A stretch of DNA of 64,000 bases from Flavobacteriaceae bacterium. GTDB lineage: Bacteria > Bacteroidota > Bacteroidia > Flavobacteriales > Flavobacteriaceae. The position numbers were made by a program, and so were the translations under genes. Below the pieces are notes generated by a model, which saw only the letters and a list, made by a program, of their open reading frames with translations, was not told the origin of the DNA and made no database searches. Each line of letters begins with the position of its first letter. The stretch's first letter is position 1. The stretch is from NCBI GenBank assembly GCA_028279515.1, contig JANQNQ010000001.1, forward strand, positions 310,001 through 374,000. The letters run 5' to 3'. Shown here piece by piece: positions 61,499 to 64,000 of the stretch.

Positions 61499-62248
61499 AT
61501 GAAAAGAACTTTACTCCTGTCCTTATTTCTCATATCGATCATTATAGTGCGCTCTCAAACACAACAAGAGCGCCAAATCATACATGGTACCGTACTGCTT
61601 AAGGATGTTCCTACAGTAGGGGTGCATGTTGTTAATAATACAACAAGCGAAGCCACCACGACCAATAAGTATGGCGAATTCTCAATCCGCGTATCCCTGA
61701 ACGACCTTGTAATTTTTTCGACGGTAAATACACAAGTTGAAGAACGCGTTATAACAAAAGATGTGTTGGCCAAGAACAGACTGGTTATTGACCTTAAAGA
61801 GCAAGTGGTCGCTTTGGATGAAGTAGACTTGGGTGGATTTACCCCTAACTTCGGTTCTCCAGAGTATATCAAAAACATGCAAGTGTCACCTGACCAATAT
61901 TCAAAGGTGCAAAATGAAACACTTAATCCAAGTATTCAAGGTGGTCAGTTTGGAGTTGATTTCATCTCTTTGATCGTAGCGCTTTTCAAGAGCAAAAAGA
62001 GGAAAAAGAAAGAACGCCTCCCATCTTTTAGAGAAAAGACAAAGTTCAGTGAGGCCCTTTTAGGTGTTTTTGATGAAACATTTTACACCAAAGATCTACA
62101 AATACCCAAAGAGAGAATTACAGATTTTCTATATTTCTGCGATGAACAGGAATATCCGGTGACCATTTTTAAAAAGGAAAATGAATTTCAATTGATTGAT
62201 TTCTTGGTCATCCTGAGCGAGAAATATAATAAGGTGATCAAAAATTGA
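61499..62248 (+). CDS. Carboxypeptidase-D-like regulatory domain protein 2
   Basis: Length 249 aa. Signal peptide MKRTLLLSLFLISIIIVRSQ. Same layout as the preceding gene: HGTVLLKDVPTVGVHVVNNT, TTNKYGEFSIRVSLNDLVIF, LDEVDLGGF, then GVDFISLIVALFKSKKRKKK and RITDFLYFCDEQEYPVTIFK. The TGA stop overlaps the TTG start of the third paralogue. Function unknown; likely periplasmic or anchored on the outer membrane. Confidence 0.85.
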   Translation: MKRTLLLSLFLISIIIVRSQTQQERQIIHGTVLLKDVPTVGVHVVNNTTSEATTTNKYGEFSIRVSLNDLVIFSTVNTQVEERVITKDVLAKNRLVIDLKEQVVALDEVDLGGFTPNFGSPEYIKNMQVSPDQYSKVQNETLNPSIQGGQFGVDFISLIVALFKSKKRKKKERLPSFREKTKFSEALLGVFDETFYTKDLQIPKERITDFLYFCDEQEYPVTIFKKENEFQLIDFLVILSEKYNKVIKN

Positions 62249-63015
62249 AGTACAGTATACGTATCATATTACTATTGAGTTTCTTTTGGGCATCGGCTCA
62301 AGAAATACAGATAAAGGAACTGAAAGGTACTATTAGCCATGATAGCCTCAACGTAAGCGGGGTGCATATCATTAACAAAACCAGTGGCGCAACTACAATT
62401 TCTGATGCAGATGGAGACTTTTCAGTATTGATCAAGATTCAAGATACGTTGCTTTTTTCAGCAGTTCAATTTAAACCGCATGTGATTATTGTAAACAACA
62501 AGATCATGCAGCAAGACAAGATCACGGTATATCTTGAGCAACGGGTCAATGAACTGGCAGAGGTTGTGATCAAGCCTCACGACCTTTCAGGAAACCCTGC
62601 GGCTGATATGAAAAATTCGAATGTCAAAGAACCGATCAATTTTGATGATGTTGGGATTCCTGGATTCAAAGGAAAGCGAGAAGAGAAAATAGTTCCGATT
62701 GTACCAGGAATTGGTACGCTCACAACGGTGGACATCGAAGCGTGGTACAAGCATCTTAGCGGGTATTACAAGAAATTAAGGCTGCGCCGCAAATGGGATA
62801 AACAAAACCAAGCCGTTGTAGACTTGATAGAATTTTACGGAGTACGTTTCTTTATGGAAACCTATGAGCTGACACAAGAAGGTGTCTACGAGTTTGTACT
62901 CGCGTGTGTTGAAGATGAGGAAGAAGATGTGATCGAGAATCTCAAAAATGGAAACCATTCCCTTTTACTGGATACCTTCGCGCGCAAGTTTGAGTCCATA
63001 AAAGAAAGAGAATAA
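62245..63015 (+). CDS. Carboxypeptidase-D-like regulatory domain protein 3
   Basis: Length 256 aa, starting with TTG at 62245 in a TTGA overlap with the previous stop. Signal peptide KYSIRIILLLSFFWASAQ. The N-terminal module is LKGTISHDSLNVSGVHIINK, TISDADGDFSVLIKIQDTLL and LAEVVIKPHD. The C-terminal part differs: a Pro/Gly-rich segment (GIPGFKGKREEKIVPIVPGI) and an acidic helix (ACVEDEEEDVIENLKNG). More divergent from paralogues 1 and 2 than they are from each other. Confidence 0.83.
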   Translation: MKYSIRIILLLSFFWASAQEIQIKELKGTISHDSLNVSGVHIINKTSGATTISDADGDFSVLIKIQDTLLFSAVQFKPHVIIVNNKIMQQDKITVYLEQRVNELAEVVIKPHDLSGNPAADMKNSNVKEPINFDDVGIPGFKGKREEKIVPIVPGIGTLTTVDIEAWYKHLSGYYKKLRLRRKWDKQNQAVVDLIEFYGVRFFMETYELTQEGVYEFVLACVEDEEEDVIENLKNGNHSLLLDTFARKFESIKERE

Positions 63016-63084
63016 GTTGCTTTGGAACGTTTTTTGTCTAGATGTTTCAGAAGAACTAATTTTACGAAAAATATAGAAAAAGAA

Positions 63085-63579
63085 ATGTTTAAAAAGAGTT
63101 TACTGCTATTGCTGATTCCATTGATGTCCTTTACGGCTGCACACAAGTTTTACTTAAGTGTTACCGATATTGAGCATTCCGAAAAGAATAAATCCCTTCA
63201 GATCATTACCAAAGTGTTCATTGATGATATGGAAGACGCCCTAAACGAACGGTATGATATCACAGCAAACTTGAGTTCAAAGAATGAGTCTAAGGCAGCC
63301 GACCTCTATTTAGAAAAATATCTCAAAAAGAAGATTCAGCTTACTATCAATGGCGAAGAACGTAGTTTCGTGTTCTTGGGAAAAGAATTTGAAGAAGACT
63401 TAATGCTTTGCTATCTCGAGGTTGAACAAGTGGAAAAACTAGAATCTATAGAAGTGGTTAATTCAGTACTTTGTGATATGTTTGATGAGCAACAAAATAT
63501 ACTTCACATCAAAGCAAACGGAAAAAGTAAAAGTTACATGCTTGTAAAGGAAAATGATAAAGCTTTGTTAAACTTTTAA
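63085..63579 (+). CDS. DUF6702-family exported protein
   Basis: Length 164 aa from ATG at 63085 (MFKKSLLLLLIPLMSFTAAH); a TTG frame start at 63022 is rejected. AHKFYLSVTDIEHSEKNKSL is characteristic of the family, in which Ala-His-x-(F/Y)-Tyr follows the signal peptide. The body is a beta-rich fold (QIITKVFIDDMEDALNERYD; GEERSFVFLGKEFEEDLMLC; YLEVEQVEKLESIEV). I recall it as DUF6702, function unknown, commonly encoded next to an M1 peptidase as here. Confidence 0.8.
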   Translation: MFKKSLLLLLIPLMSFTAAHKFYLSVTDIEHSEKNKSLQIITKVFIDDMEDALNERYDITANLSSKNESKAADLYLEKYLKKKIQLTINGEERSFVFLGKEFEEDLMLCYLEVEQVEKLESIEVVNSVLCDMFDEQQNILHIKANGKSKSYMLVKENDKALLNF

Positions 63580-63645
63580 GGTTTCTTTACAATTTCTTGC
63601 AGTTTCATTAATTTCCGCGAATCAAAACTCAATTCACCTATAAAA

Positions 63646-64000
63646 ATGAAAAATTTCAAATATTTTTTCATGTCGGCGATCTTTTTGTCGGCGGCTTCAG
63701 TTTTTGCCCAGGATACTGAAGAAAAGAAAGAGGAGCGCAAGCCAGGGCACGTTAATCAAAATAAGTTTAGGCAACTCTACAATGAGTTTTCTACGCCTAA
63801 TCAATACAGAACGGCTTCTGGTGCTCCGGGAGCTGCCTACTATCAACAACAAGCTGATTACAAGATGGATATCGAGCTTGATGATAAGACACAAAAGATA
63901 TACGGAGTAGAAACGATTACCTATCACAATAACTCTCCTGATAATTTAGAGTATTTATGGGTGCAATTGGATCAGAATGTCCGTTCGGCAGATTCACCAT
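63646..64000 (+). CDS. M1-family metallopeptidase, N-terminal part (runs off window)
   Basis: 118 codons are visible from ATG at 63646. Signal peptide MKNFKYFFMSAIFLSAASVF then AQDTEE. The start of the mature protein (KFRQLYNEFSTPNQYRTASG, APGAAYYQQQADYKMDIELD, and DKTQKIYGVETITYHNNSPD, with NLEYLWVQLDQNVRSADSP) is typical of flavobacterial secreted or periplasmic M1 aminopeptidases, whose N-domain begins with this beta-sandwich. The zinc site (HExxH) lies beyond the edge, so enzymatic assignment rests on the N-domain only. Confidence 0.85.
   Translation, partial: MKNFKYFFMSAIFLSAASVFAQDTEEKKEERKPGHVNQNKFRQLYNEFSTPNQYRTASGAPGAAYYQQQADYKMDIELDDKTQKIYGVETITYHNNSPDNLEYLWVQLDQNVRSADSP

Overview
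The window is a chromosomal segment of a member of the Flavobacteriaceae (Bacteroidota), probably marine. The reasons are a Na+-translocating NADH:quinone reductase operon, type IX secretion (T9SS) parts (porT, a DUF5103 plug-like protein, C-terminal sorting domains), lipoproteins with Bacteroidota-style lipoboxes, flavobacterial families (TamL, DUF4846, DUF6747, DUF6702, BT0820-type HAD), an AccD without zinc-ribbon cysteines, and promoter -7 boxes of the form TAnnTTTG. No rRNA, CRISPR array, transposase, integrase or complete prophage was found. One tRNA (Gly, anticodon TCC) is present.

Layout. 1-2.4 kb: the 5' part of a large DUF285/BspA-type surface protein built from an exact 312-bp higher-order repeat. 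3.0-6.8 kb: a LytTR response regulator and its propeller-type sensor kinase, stop codon abutting start codon. 7.0-10.0 kb: lipoprotein, ECF sigma factor and a membrane-anchored beta-barrel protein. 10.1-12.0 kb: a divergent HTH regulator and surface-repeat protein with two operator-like palindromes between them. 12.0-14.7 kb: pnp and rpsO. 15.0-16.6 kb: two exported proteins of unknown function. 17-19 kb: accD and fbaA. 19-24 kb: tamL, a SpoU-type RNA methyltransferase, porT and ubiE. 24-30 kb: trkA-trkH, an aminotransferase, a fatty acid desaturase and rsmG. 30-39 kb: secreted lipase-like T9SS cargo, pruA, an NRDE protein, a DUF6695-like protein, apaG and the T9SS plug-like protein. 39-50 kb: nqrABCDEF, then a 2.4-kb cassette, then DUF4846, a small protein usually found with NQR, and apbE (which flavinylates NqrB and NqrC). 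50-54 kb: methyltransferase, map, HAD phosphatase, thioredoxin-fold lipoprotein and gpmI. 54.5-56.4 kb: two ankyrin paralogues and two 55-aa DUF6747 paralogues. 56.5-60.5 kb: M48 and M15 peptidases, a PD40 propeller protein, a GNAT enzyme, tRNA-Gly and pepE. 60.7-64 kb: three paralogous carboxypeptidase-D-like regulatory proteins, a DUF6702 protein and the start of an M1 aminopeptidase.

The strongest unexplained structure is in the Na+-NQR cluster. A perfect 56-bp direct repeat, which starts at the base after the nqrF stop codon and contains its terminator hairpin, recurs 2,379 bp downstream. Between the copies lies a gene for a phage-tailspike-like pectate-lyase-fold protein with a C1q-like C-terminus and no visible signal peptide, plus a short orphan reading-frame remnant. 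This looks like a cassette inserted in, or duplicated with, the operon terminator, splitting nqrA-F from DUF4846/apbE.

Other points of interest are three related terminator hairpins with the core CCCTGAAGT/ACTTCAGGG (two of them near-perfect reverse complements), several TTG or GTG starts including TTGA stop/start overlaps, a divergent gene pair separated by only 38 bp with no ATG start on either side, and TAnnTTTG boxes that settle several start codons. Most start choices below come from reading the codon itself: several longer frames begin with TTG or GTG inside a promoter, and an internal ATG was preferred.
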